From NCBI GenBank assembly GCA_910583725.1, contig CAJTXZ010000004.1, positions 58,122-122,121 of the forward strand: a stretch of DNA of 64,000 bases. The letters are read 5' to 3'. The translations under genes and the position numbers were made by a program. A model generated the notes under the pieces. That model saw nothing but the letters and a program-made list of their open reading frames with translations. It searched no databases and had not been told where the DNA came from. Shown one piece after another: positions 26,453 to 34,798 of the stretch (position 1 is its first letter; each line of letters opens with the position of its first letter). Source of the DNA: an uncultured Vampirovibrio sp. (GTDB lineage Bacteria > Cyanobacteriota > Vampirovibrionia > Gastranaerophilales > Gastranaerophilaceae).

Positions 26453-27396
26453 GCTTCACCTCCTGTTTCTGTATATTTTATATTTATCCTCTCAATATTA
26501 GTGCCAGAGCCGCTCTTTGAATCAAACTCCATACTAACGGCATTAACTTGCATGCTATCGCACACAGCAACATCAAACCTCTCAGGAATAGATGAAACAA
26601 GCCTTCTTAAAGAATTCTCATACTCCATTCCGATAACACCCTCGTATGAACCGCAAAAACCCGCATCTGTAATATAAAGCATTGATTTTTTAGGCTTGAA
26701 CAAAGAAGCAGCAGCCTTTGGAAAATAATTAAATTCTTCGCTCAGTTCAATTTTTTTATCAATAACCTTCTCATCTGCCGTCTGCACATGTGTGTGCGTA
26801 CCAAGAACAGCACTCACACCAAGGGAATATGCAAAATGAGCAAAACAAATTTTTTCAGCAGTAGCCTCAGCATGAAAATCAACAATCACAATCTTATCAT
26901 CAATTCCTGTGTTATTTTTTAAAACCGTCATAATGTCATATAAAGCCTGAAATGGGCAAATAACAGGCTGCATGAAGGTCTTGCCAAGAAGATTGATAAC
27001 AATGATTTTATCATTGAAAACCCTATACCCCACGCCATGAGCAGTTTTGTGGTAATTCAAAGGGCGAATTAAAACACCGGAATCATTTATGTAACTATAA
27101 ATATCTTTTTTATCCCAAATATGATTGCCCGATGTCATACAGTTAATTCCATATGAAATTAATTCATCATGGTTTTTTTTAGTTAAACCAAAGCCATGAG
27201 AGGCATTTTCAACATTTGCAATTACAAAATCAAATTTATCTTTTCTTAAAACCGGGCAAGAAGATGTCAAAACATCGCCTGCAGACTCAGAAAAATCTTC
27301 ACACAGGCACTCTTCATTTAAAAATTTTTCAACAGCACATCTTCCGGAGCGTCCAACTAAATCTCCAAGAAAAAGGACTTTAACTTTTTTGGACAT
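26449..27396 (-). CDS. ymdB: YmdB-family metallophosphoesterase (315 aa)
   Basis: Matches the YmdB/TIGR00282 group: LFLGDLVGRSGR, IANVENASHGFGL, TSGNHIWDKKD, RPLNYH, the IVDFHAEATAEK motif, GTHTHVQTAD and ITDAGFCGSYEGVIGM. In Bacillus YmdB is a cyclic-nucleotide phosphodiesterase affecting biofilm and motility and is encoded next to RNase Y, the same arrangement as here. About 50 residues longer than the usual ~265 because of extra segments, one of them a Cys-containing insert (LNEECLCEDFSESAG, about residues 27-41). It lies 3 bp after rny and overlaps the PHP gene. Confidence 0.93.
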   Translation of the reverse strand: MSKKVKVLFLGDLVGRSGRCAVEKFLNEECLCEDFSESAGDVLTSSCPVLRKDKFDFVIANVENASHGFGLTKKNHDELISYGINCMTSGNHIWDKKDIYSYINDSGVLIRPLNYHKTAHGVGYRVFNDKIIVINLLGKTFMQPVICPFQALYDIMTVLKNNTGIDDKIVIVDFHAEATAEKICFAHFAYSLGVSAVLGTHTHVQTADEKVIDKKIELSEEFNYFPKAAASLFKPKKSMLYITDAGFCGSYEGVIGMEYENSLRRLVSSIPERFDVAVCDSMQVNAVSMEFDSKSGSGTNIERINIKYTETGGEA

Positions 27397-27399
27397 TTT

Positions 27400-28938
27400 T
27401 TACTTCGCAATTTCGGTAACTCTTGCTTCCCGAACCACCGTTACACGGATTTGTCCGGGATATTCAAGTTCATCCTCAATGCGTTTTACAATGTCACGGG
27501 CAAGTTTTGCACTGGCAGCGTCGTTGAACACATTAGGCTGAACTATCACCCTAACTTCACGACCGGCTTGCACTGCAAAAGACTGCTTAATGCCTTCATA
27601 GCTGTTGGCAATTTCTTCCAGCTTTTTAAGGCGTTTAATATAGATTTCAAGCGTATCGCGTCTTGCGCCCGGCCGGCCTGCAGAGACAGAATCGGCTATT
27701 TTGACCAATGCCGCGACAAGAGTATTTGCCGCAACATCATCATGGTGCGCTTCTATCGCATGGATAATTTCTTCGCGCTCGCCATAGCGTCTGGCAAGCT
27801 CAACACCTAATTGAATGTGCGTGCCTTCCTGATCATGATCAACGGCCTTGCCGATATCATGCAGTAAACCTGCACGCCTTGCCTCTGCAGCATTTGCTCC
27901 TAATTCAACAGCAAGCATGCCAGCAATTTGCGCAACTTCAATAGAGTGTCTTAAAACATTCTGTCCATAGCTTGTTCTATAATATAAGCGTCCAAGAGTC
28001 CTCGTCAGCTCTTTGTTAAGGTTCATAATTCCAAGATCAAGAGCGGCCTTTTCGCCCTCTTGTCTCATTTTGTTATCAATTTCTTTCTTAGATTTTTCAA
28101 AAACTTCTTCAATCCTGACAGGGTGAATACGCCCGTCCTGAATAAGTTTTTCAATAGTTAATTTTGCAACTTCACGCCTTACAGGGTCAAACGATGATAA
28201 TACAACAGCCTCGGGCGTATCATCAATAATTAAATCAACTCCTGTCAAGGTTTCAAGCGTCCTTATATTTCTGCCTTCACGGCCGATTATTCTTCCCTTC
28301 ATTTCATCATTAGGAAGAGATACAACAGAGACAGTACTTTCAATTACCTGATCAATCACGCATTTTTGCATAACCTGCGATAAAATTTCACGTGCCTTCT
28401 CTTCTGCTGTTTCCTTTATTTTTTGTTCATTCTCGCGGATTAATTGCACCTGCTCTTGGGCCAATTCCTGTTTAATTTGCTCAAGAAGCATATTCTTAGC
28501 CTCTTCTCTGCTCATAGAAGAAACCCTCTCAAGCTCAGACAATTGCTTTGCAACTAATTCTGCAAGATAATCTTCCTTATCAAGAAGTTCGTCATATTTT
28601 TTATTTACATCAAATTCTTTATCAGCAACTTTTTGAATCTTAACCTCAAGGTTATCCTCTCTTTTAGAGAGAGAATTTTCAAGACGGTTAATTTCAGAGC
28701 GCCTTTGCCTCATCTCGTCATCAAGTTTCTGCCTGTCATTATGCAGTTGCTCCTTTGCGGCAACAACAGCCTCTTTCTTTATGTATTCTTCTTTTTGCCT
28801 GTATTCATCCTCAAGCTTTTTAGCATTATCACGGTAAAACTCAAGTTTTGTTCTCTGTCTTGTACACAAAATAACAGATACAATGGCAACAAGCGCGAGA
28901 ATAATTATTAAAATATATAATAAAAATATTGCTTCGAT
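27400..28938 (-). CDS. rny: Ribonuclease Y, probably with a non-canonical ATC start (512 aa)
   Basis: Membrane-anchored endoribonuclease that starts mRNA decay. A long coiled coil (Glu/Lys/Gln-rich) is followed by a KH domain (GRIIGREGRNIRTLETLTG) and an HD domain (RHSIEVAQIAG, LLHDIGKAVDHD, IEAHHDD). The first ordinary start is TTG at 28869, but this excludes the N-terminal membrane anchor. The in-frame sequence just upstream encodes IEAIFLLYILIIILALVAI, exactly the expected anchor. That stretch has no ATG, GTG or TTG before an in-frame stop at 28958-28960. The best start is ATC at 28936-28938 with GAGG 9 nt upstream; CTG at 28951-28953 is an alternative. A sequencing frameshift near 28940 is another explanation. 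The spacer 28939-29252 otherwise holds only promoter-like AT-rich sequence. Confidence 0.9.
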   Translation of the reverse strand: MEAIFLLYILIIILALVAIVSVILCTRQRTKLEFYRDNAKKLEDEYRQKEEYIKKEAVVAAKEQLHNDRQKLDDEMRQRRSEINRLENSLSKREDNLEVKIQKVADKEFDVNKKYDELLDKEDYLAELVAKQLSELERVSSMSREEAKNMLLEQIKQELAQEQVQLIRENEQKIKETAEEKAREILSQVMQKCVIDQVIESTVSVVSLPNDEMKGRIIGREGRNIRTLETLTGVDLIIDDTPEAVVLSSFDPVRREVAKLTIEKLIQDGRIHPVRIEEVFEKSKKEIDNKMRQEGEKAALDLGIMNLNKELTRTLGRLYYRTSYGQNVLRHSIEVAQIAGMLAVELGANAAEARRAGLLHDIGKAVDHDQEGTHIQLGVELARRYGEREEIIHAIEAHHDDVAANTLVAALVKIADSVSAGRPGARRDTLEIYIKRLKKLEEIANSYEGIKQSFAVQAGREVRVIVQPNVFNDAASAKLARDIVKRIEDELEYPGQIRVTVVREARVTEIAK

Positions 28939-29252
28939 TTTCCCATACCTCAGTTTTAGTTACATAAGAACATTAAAAGTTTTCACTTTTTGTCCTGCTT
29001 TTTATATGTTTTTAGGTTTTTATATAAAATTTAATATTAGAAAACAGTTGTTCAATAAAAATATATCATAAATTTATAAAATTTAACAATGTTAATGTTA
29101 AGTTTTGTCAAAATTGTAGGCCATACAGAGTATATTTTATAAAAAACCCTTAACATTTTGTAACCAAATAAGATAATAAATATAGACTTATAAAATTTTA
29201 TTATTAAACATCATTTTGGAAAGCAAGTTAGATTTTAAAAAAGGTCGTTTAA

Positions 29253-29507
29253 ATGTTTACAAATTTAGTTTCACTAATCACAAAATCATTAACAACACAA
29301 AACACGCAAGCCGCATCAAAAGTAAGTGCAAAGCCCTTAAACTACAATCCTTTTGCCCAAAATGAAAACCTAAATCCCTTTATGAATTCAACATTTAGGG
29401 GAAATGAAGGCTATGCTAAAAATGCTCCCGTGCTTGGCGGCTATTTTGCAGGCTACTACAACGGAAAACCAAACATCGTAGGCAGAAAACTGTTTATAGA
29501 AGTGTAG
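29253..29507 (+). CDS. Stand-alone leader-type small protein (84 aa)
   Basis: Asn/Ser/Thr/Gln-rich N-terminal half with the leader-type motif NSTFRGNEGYA at about residue 46, followed by a Gly/Tyr-rich tail (LGGYFAGYYNGKPN) ending GRKLFIEV. There is no membrane helix or enzyme motif. AAAAAGG lies 7 nt before the ATG, so translation is well supported. It is divergent from rny. Because the motif occurs here without any attached domain, this protein could be the minimal form of the leader, or a substrate or partner of whatever recognises it. Function unknown. Confidence 0.7.
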   Translation: MFTNLVSLITKSLTTQNTQAASKVSAKPLNYNPFAQNENLNPFMNSTFRGNEGYAKNAPVLGGYFAGYYNGKPNIVGRKLFIEV

Positions 29508-29652
29508 CCCTGACAGGCTGATATCAGTTATCTTATCAGGACACCCGTATTATTTCACCTTAAAAAGCACCCCCTAAAATACGCTAAATAATAGCGCAAT
29601 TTGCCGCTAACTTTGGCTAAAAAACCTCTTTCTTCTTATATGTGGTCATATT

Positions 29653-31110
29653 CTAAGCTTTTATCCCGCCTTCAAAAGCCATCTGGTGCCTGATTTTAGA
29701 TTCAAGATTCGTTATGGCCTGATTTTCGGTACTGCCGGTTTCCTTTTCCCTCATCTTAAGTACAAGCTTTGTTTCAAAAACACCCGTACCCCAAATACCA
29801 AATGCTATTGCAGAAAGTATTGATAACCCCTTGGCAAACCTTGTTCCCTTTAAATATTGGCTTGCCTTCTGCACATTGCCCAAAGCACCCTTGCCATCCA
29901 TCTTATCAAGCATTTTAGATAATTTATTTATACTCTTTTTAATTGACTTTGTATCAATAAATGCTAAAGAATCAATCTCACTAGTTGCTTCCTTAACATT
30001 AAATATACCAAATTTCTTGCCCGCAGTTTTTTTCACGGTTGAAACATCGCCTGTTTCCTTTAAGAACTTAACAACAGGATTATCCGGATTATCATATATA
30101 AAATTCAAAAGCTTCTTATCAACATCGCCGTCCTTGCCTATCTTTTCAAGGTCATATTCCTTTGAAAAATCAGCCAAAGCATTCTTAATTGAATTATCGC
30201 CCGCCATATCCTTAAAGCTGTCAGACGCTAAAACATCATAATTTAAAGATGTATCTTTGCCAAATATTGTACCGTATAACAGCTCAAAACCCCTCTGTAT
30301 GGGCAGTGCTAGAGGATATAAAAATGCAATTTCAATAAGTTCTTTTAGTGTAATACCCCTTTTCTCGCCATCCCTTCCTGTACCTATCCGAAGGCCCGTA
30401 ATGCCGCCATCAAGTATAAGCTGGTTTAAAACAGGATTATACATAAAAGCAGACAAAGCACCCACACCCTTTGAGCCCGTAAATGAAAGTGCTGCTGTCC
30501 CCTTTTCTCCTTCATTAGTTTTGGTTAAACCCTTAAATATCTTGCCAGTCTCAGATGTTTCTACTGCATTTTTCAAGGCAAGCTCCTGCAGCATATCATT
30601 TCTAACCTTTTGCTTAACCTTCTCTTCGGTATCTTTTTGTTTATATAAAATTATCTTTCCAAGAGCAAACATGGTAAGCCCCGTTGCTATAGCAAATTTA
30701 CCTGTAAACAAGCCTTTTGTAATATTTTTATTTTCACTTACCTTCTTTAGCGCCTTAAACTGTGCTCCGTCAGTTTTTCCTTGTTCTTTTAGTTTATTCA
30801 GAGTAAATTCTACACTATCAGAAGAGTCAGACTTTAATTTCCTGATATCTACATCAGGGTCTATCTTAAAGGCTCTATATAATGTTTTATCTAATAATTT
30901 CTTTATTAAAGGCAGGCCGCCAAGCCAAACAAGGCTTGTGCCGTTTTCTTCCACAAATTTTTCAAAGGCGTCATGCTTTCCGCCGTCTTTTTTATAAGTT
31001 AAAACAGTGACCTGATTTTTTATTAAATCTTTGGTTGCCATAGGGAAAATAGAGCCCGTATTGTTCCCCAAAGACGATAGTATGCTCGTTGTTAAGCTGT
31101 TTGGTGACAT
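29653..31110 (-). CDS. Lineage-specific multi-helix protein (485 aa)
   Basis: Not recognised. It has several hydrophobic helices: about 61-80 (TSLVWLGGLPLIKKLL), 143-165 (KFAIATGLTMFALGKIILY), 268-285 (IAFLYPLALPIQRGFELL) and 430-450 (GLSILSAIAFGIWGTG). Lys/Asp-rich soluble parts separate them. An internal ALSFTGSKG near residue 213 resembles the leader motif found at the N-termini of other proteins here. The C-terminus is charged. AAGGA lies 9 nt before the ATG. It stands alone, so context gives no role. Confidence 0.7.
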   Translation of the reverse strand: MSPNSLTTSILSSLGNNTGSIFPMATKDLIKNQVTVLTYKKDGGKHDAFEKFVEENGTSLVWLGGLPLIKKLLDKTLYRAFKIDPDVDIRKLKSDSSDSVEFTLNKLKEQGKTDGAQFKALKKVSENKNITKGLFTGKFAIATGLTMFALGKIILYKQKDTEEKVKQKVRNDMLQELALKNAVETSETGKIFKGLTKTNEGEKGTAALSFTGSKGVGALSAFMYNPVLNQLILDGGITGLRIGTGRDGEKRGITLKELIEIAFLYPLALPIQRGFELLYGTIFGKDTSLNYDVLASDSFKDMAGDNSIKNALADFSKEYDLEKIGKDGDVDKKLLNFIYDNPDNPVVKFLKETGDVSTVKKTAGKKFGIFNVKEATSEIDSLAFIDTKSIKKSINKLSKMLDKMDGKGALGNVQKASQYLKGTRFAKGLSILSAIAFGIWGTGVFETKLVLKMREKETGSTENQAITNLESKIRHQMAFEGGIKA

Positions 31111-31312
31111 TTATCATTAGTTCCTTATAAAAATTACAATCCCCAAATAAGGTTTCTCAACCTTTGATAAAGTGCGCCTGTTCGCTTTTGGTTTATTTTC
31201 ATAATTTATAATTCCTGTACTATATAATTAACGTTTGTAATGACAATAAATTGCTAATTTTATTAAAAAATATTAAGAAATAGGTTGGATGGAAATACTA
31301 TTGCATTAAAAA

Positions 31313-31338
31313 AGCCTTCCCTTTTATTAAGGAAGGCT
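31313..31338 (-). terminator. Strong terminator after a 28-codon ORF
   Basis: On the minus strand AGCCTTCC and GGAAGGCT (31331-31338 and 31313-31320) pair perfectly and are followed by TTTTTTAAT. The only candidate gene just upstream on that strand is the small ORF at 31360-31446. Confidence 0.75.
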
Positions 31339-31359
31339 AAAACTAAATCTTTAAATACG

Positions 31360-31446
31360 TTATCTGTTTTTAATAAAGACATAAGCATAGCTTTCCTTGC
31401 GGGAGTTAAACAGCATACGTCGTAATAATTGCAATAATTTCACCAT
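31360..31446 (-). CDS. Candidate 28-residue basic peptide
   Basis: The frame MVKLLQLLRRMLFNSRKESY... ending FIKNR begins with AGGT 5 nt upstream of the ATG and stops 22 bp before a strong terminator. The N-terminal half is an amphipathic, Leu- and Arg-rich helix and the whole peptide is basic. Spacing to the terminator and the ribosome binding site are the only support. It could equally be the 3' part of a small RNA. Confidence 0.35.
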   Translation of the reverse strand: MVKLLQLLRRMLFNSRKESYAYVFIKNR

Positions 31447-31584
31447 ATTTACCTAATCCTTGATTTAAATAATTTAGCACCTAACATATTACACAAAACA
31501 TTTATTTTTTGCAAGTAGCCAGTTAAGGCAATTATATACACAATTTTACACAAAAATATTACCTTATTTCTTTCTTACAATAAA

Positions 31585-31675
31585 AGCCCTTATGTAAAAA
31601 AAGAGTACGTCTAAATAAGTTTCAGAGATAAATTTTTTTATGCATAGGGACTAGAATAAAAAGAAAACATTTAAT
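31585..31675. repeat. Dispersed palindromic element, partly deleted copy
   Basis: From the TTTTTTATGCATAGGG word to the AAAACATTTAAT end, 42 positions match the copy at 63415-63456 with only two differences. The left part (AAAAAAAGAG, TCTAAATAAGTTTCA) also matches, but about 25 nt of the right arm present in the other copy are missing here, so this copy can no longer form the full hairpin. Confidence 0.7.
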
Positions 31676-31751
31676 AAAGAAGTGCAAATATAATTACCCC
31701 AGTTAAAGGACTTATATAGCAAATTCACACTAAATATGGTTAATCAATATT

Positions 31752-31970
31752 TTACAAATAATTTTCATCCACAGCATCAAGTGCAGTGTTTAAGGCAGCT
31801 ACACCAGCTGCAGCAAGCTTGTCTGATACTTTTCCAAGCGCCTTGCGCCAACACTTAAACCCGATGTTCCAAGCATGCCAAAAGCAATATTTGCAGTAAG
31901 GTTTTTAAATGCAGAATCACCATCAAATTTATCTTCGCCAAAAGCACAATCGGAAGGTAATACCCATCAA
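31752..31970 (-). pseudogene. Remnant of a paralog of the neighbouring 369-residue protein
   Basis: Read on the minus strand the fragment encodes SDCAFGEDKFDGDSAFKNL, NIAFGMLG and, after a one-base frame change, LAAAGVAALNTALD and VDENYL-stop. This parallels the C-terminus of the adjacent gene (CAFGETTFNDHEFSESIV, NMAFGTMA, ASSALFAGNAASD, FDENCM-stop). The 5' part is missing and the frame is broken, so it is a decayed tandem copy. It lies about 200 bp beyond the stop of the intact gene. Confidence 0.8.
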
Positions 31971-32172
31971 AATTCAGCATAACAAAGATTTATAAAGTTT
32001 TGTAAATATATAAATACACAAAAACAATAAACAAGCAAAAGCCCTGCCGCCATTGGCTTATCAAAATATTACTTTTATTTCATTTTTAAACGTACAATTT
32101 AGACAACTGCATTTATGGTCATATTTATAACAAAAATATCATTCATGCTTAAAAAAACAATTGTATATAATT

Positions 32173-33282
32173 TTACATACAGTTTTCATCAAAAATATCA
32201 GAAGCAGCATTACCTGCAAATAAAGCAGAAGAAGCCAAAAGACTTGACTTGCTGCTTAAAAATTTCACTCCCGCACCAAGGCCGATAGTTGCCATTGTAC
32301 CAAAAGCCATATTATTAACTATGGATTCAGAAAATTCATGGTCATTAAATGTGGTTTCACCGAATGCACAGTCTGAAGCGTACTGTGCAATACCCTTTGC
32401 AAGACCAAAACAGGCACCCTGAGCACATCCGACATTTGCAACAGCACTGATAGCATCAGTTGACGTTGGTGTTTTTAAAAGTTCTACAGTAAACGCACCG
32501 TCAATTGCACCATCCACAAAATCTTTTGCAATTGCTTTAGCATTAACTTCATCACCCGCAATATTGTTAGTTGCCCGATCTACAGTCTTTACAGCCGTTC
32601 TTGACAAAGCGCCAGTCAAAGCACCGGTACAAAGTGATGATACTGGAGCAAGACCGCCGGCAAAAAAGTTTACACCAGCAGTAGCAATGGTTGAAACAAA
32701 CGTAGAAATAAGGTTTTTAGCCACATTTTGTTTTTCATCAAAATTTTCTATACACTCTAATGCCTCTTCCTTTGAAATAGCGCCATTTTCATACTTTTTT
32801 ACCATTTCTTTAACACCATCATTAGATAAGCCAATGCCTGTCACCGTTTTAATCCCGTTCCAAAATTTTCCCAATAAACCCTGTTTATCCTCAACTTCTG
32901 ATAATTTTTCATGCACAGAATCAATATCATTTGAAATATCTTCAGGATTATTATTCCCGTCAAATTCAATATCTGTTTTATCTTCATATGTATCAGAGCA
33001 ATATTCAACTATATCTTCATTTGTTGACGCCTCTGCCTTGGTTTCATCTGCAAAAATCGAATCCTCTTTATTGGCATTGGTGTCTTTGGATTTTACTGCT
33101 TTAGTTTTATTTTGAATTGCAGAAGAAGTTGTTACGGCTGCCTCTTGCTCATCTTCAAATATTGAGGATGGCAAAGCCGTAGCATCTCGTTTTACAGCGC
33201 TTGCCTTGTTTTTAGACGCATCAACCCCGGTTTTATTAACACTAATAGCAGATGTAGTTGAAACCGCCGCCGTATCTCTCAT
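32173..33282 (-). CDS. Lineage-specific protein with Gly/Ala-rich helical C-terminal half (369 aa)
   Basis: The start at 33282 is chosen for AGGAGA 4 nt upstream; an in-frame ATG 48 nt further up lacks one. Residues 1-110 are disordered, with a repeated unit (PSSIFEDEQE and EDSIFADETK, each followed by Lys/Thr-rich sequence). The C-terminal ~220 residues have long small-residue hydrophobic helices (LISTFVSTIATAGVNFFAGG, TGALTGALSRTAV, FGTMATIGLGAGVKF) with many G/A-x3-G/A spacings, like proteins that insert into or associate with membranes. No signal peptide. A decayed paralog lies downstream. Function not recognised; an effector-like role is conceivable but unsupported. Confidence 0.7.
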   Translation of the reverse strand: MRDTAAVSTTSAISVNKTGVDASKNKASAVKRDATALPSSIFEDEQEAAVTTSSAIQNKTKAVKSKDTNANKEDSIFADETKAEASTNEDIVEYCSDTYEDKTDIEFDGNNNPEDISNDIDSVHEKLSEVEDKQGLLGKFWNGIKTVTGIGLSNDGVKEMVKKYENGAISKEEALECIENFDEKQNVAKNLISTFVSTIATAGVNFFAGGLAPVSSLCTGALTGALSRTAVKTVDRATNNIAGDEVNAKAIAKDFVDGAIDGAFTVELLKTPTSTDAISAVANVGCAQGACFGLAKGIAQYASDCAFGETTFNDHEFSESIVNNMAFGTMATIGLGAGVKFLSSKSSLLASSALFAGNAASDIFDENCM

Positions 33283-33561
33283 TTTCTCTCCTGAAAATCC
33301 TATATATAAATAAAAACAAATTACAGACAAAAATTAATCAAATTACTGTAAATGTAAATTTATATTACAAATATTAATGCCGAAAAATAAAAAACTAAAA
33401 AAATTAAAAACGCTTCATTTACTGCTTTTTGGATATTAAACTATTTGTATACCATACATCTATATATAAGAAACGTTAAAATTTATTAAAAAGTTTGCAT
33501 AGTAATTTTATTTATGTAACAATATGAATTGTTAATAGTCTAACCATTCCTTTCTTGACTT

Positions 33562-33594
33562 ATGCGGTTTGTTTACAAATCGCATTTTATTTTA
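33562..33594 (+). terminator. Orphan terminator upstream of ruvC
   Basis: ATGCGGTTTGT (33562-33572) pairs with ACAAATCGCAT (33575-33585) with one mismatch, followed by TTTATTTT. The only plus-strand material before it is the AT-rich spacer 33331-33560, which has no convincing ORF (a 20-codon Lys-rich frame only). A small RNA is possible. Confidence 0.5.
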
Positions 33595-33671
33595 CCTTTT
33601 TTAAGCCAAAAGCCAGTCATAGCAATAGTTTTCAGACTTATTAAAATTAACCTCAGACAATAAAATTATGC

Positions 33672-33677
33672 TATAAT
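33672..33677 (+). promoter_or_regulatory. -10 box of ruvC, predicted leaderless
   Basis: TATAAT ends 7 nt before the ruvC ATG at 33685, with no Shine-Dalgarno between. The -35 region is weak. Transcription would begin at or next to the start codon. Confidence 0.5.
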
Positions 33678-33684
33678 TTCCACT

Positions 33685-34158
33685 ATGAGAATCTTAGGAA
33701 TAGACCCCGGCATAGGAATAACGGGCTACAGTGTCATTGAAGCAGACCAAAACGGTTATCAATTGGTCACATCGGGCAGTATTCAAACAGATAAATCCAT
33801 GCCCGTATCAAAAAGATTAGCCGAAATTTTTTTTGACATGACAGAAATCTGCAAGGCCTACAACCCTGATGAGGCCTCAATTGAGCAGCTTTTTTTCTTT
33901 AAAAACCAAAAAACAATCATACCTGTAGCGGAGGCAAGGGGGGTAATCCTTCTGGCGCTTGAAAAAGCAGGAATTAAAACCGCAGAATACACGCCTCTTG
34001 TGATAAAACAGGTTTTAACAGGCCATGGAAGGGCTCAAAAAAGCGAAGTAAGGCTTATGGTAGAAAAATTTATCGAGCTAAATAAAAATACAAAACTTGA
34101 CGATACTGTAGATTCAATAGCCATAGGCATTTGCCACGCAAGAAACCTCGGATTTTAA
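33685..34158 (+). CDS. ruvC: Holliday junction resolvase RuvC (157 aa)
   Basis: Endonuclease that resolves four-way junctions in recombination, as a dimer with RuvAB. It opens with ILGIDPGIGITGYSVIE, which carries the first catalytic Asp (Asp6). The next acidic residue is in ASIEQLFFFKNQKT, and the C-terminal TLDDTVDSIAIGICHA-type segment (here KLDDTVDSIAIGICHA) has the closing Asp pair. The length is typical. There is a TATAAT 7 nt before the ATG and no ribosome binding site. The small membrane protein gene follows after 39 bp and may be co-transcribed. Confidence 0.97.
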   Translation: MRILGIDPGIGITGYSVIEADQNGYQLVTSGSIQTDKSMPVSKRLAEIFFDMTEICKAYNPDEASIEQLFFFKNQKTIIPVAEARGVILLALEKAGIKTAEYTPLVIKQVLTGHGRAQKSEVRLMVEKFIELNKNTKLDDTVDSIAIGICHARNLGF

Positions 34159-34197
34159 CATTTTTTAAAAAAATTTATTTTTTAGGAGGAGAAAAAA

Positions 34198-34641
34198 ATG
34201 ACAATTAATATAAACACCTTGAAAAAATGCAGCGTGTATAGTGCTCTATTAGGCGCCCTGTCTGCAATTCCGGCTCTTGTTCCGCACGCTATGTATATAA
34301 TTGCACTTTTTTTGCTTCCGTTCTTATCAGCACCTGCCATCCTTCTTTTTTTGCAGGCAAAGGAAGTTCCTGAAAATCTAACCCAGCTCGAAGTAAAAGA
34401 CTACACTGTTCTTGGCGCCATAATAGGCGCTGTGAGCTGTTTTTCATTCCTTATAATTTTTTCCCCGCTTGTAATTTTGGTTCATATTTTTATAAAAAAT
34501 TATTACACGTATGCAATAAATATTCTAAACCCGTTCCTTGCAATTGTATTTTTAATCACCATAGCGTTAATTTTTGCACTCACCAACGCAGGAAGCGGCC
34601 TGTTAACGGGCTTTTTAATAAAACAATTTGTCAAAAATTAA
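34198..34641 (+). CDS. Four-helix integral membrane protein (147 aa)
   Basis: Four hydrophobic segments: about 14-32, 34-52, 72-98 and 110-140. Short polar loops separate them, and the start and end are basic (NTLKKC at the beginning, KQFVKN at the end). A very strong Shine-Dalgarno (AGGAGGA) lies 7 nt before the ATG, so it is certainly translated. No motif points to a function. It lies 39 bp after ruvC. Confidence 0.8.
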   Translation: MTININTLKKCSVYSALLGALSAIPALVPHAMYIIALFLLPFLSAPAILLFLQAKEVPENLTQLEVKDYTVLGAIIGAVSCFSFLIIFSPLVILVHIFIKNYYTYAINILNPFLAIVFLITIALIFALTNAGSGLLTGFLIKQFVKN

Positions 34642-34798
34642 GTTAATATTTGTAAAATAACAGCTGCCAGTATCCATTTTTTGACTGTTTTTTAGATAAA
34701 ATATGTTAAAAAATGCAATTTATACAATAAAATCCGCAACACCTAAAACACAAGTATAGCTTAAAAAATTTAATAATTTAACAGGAGAAAATAAGACT

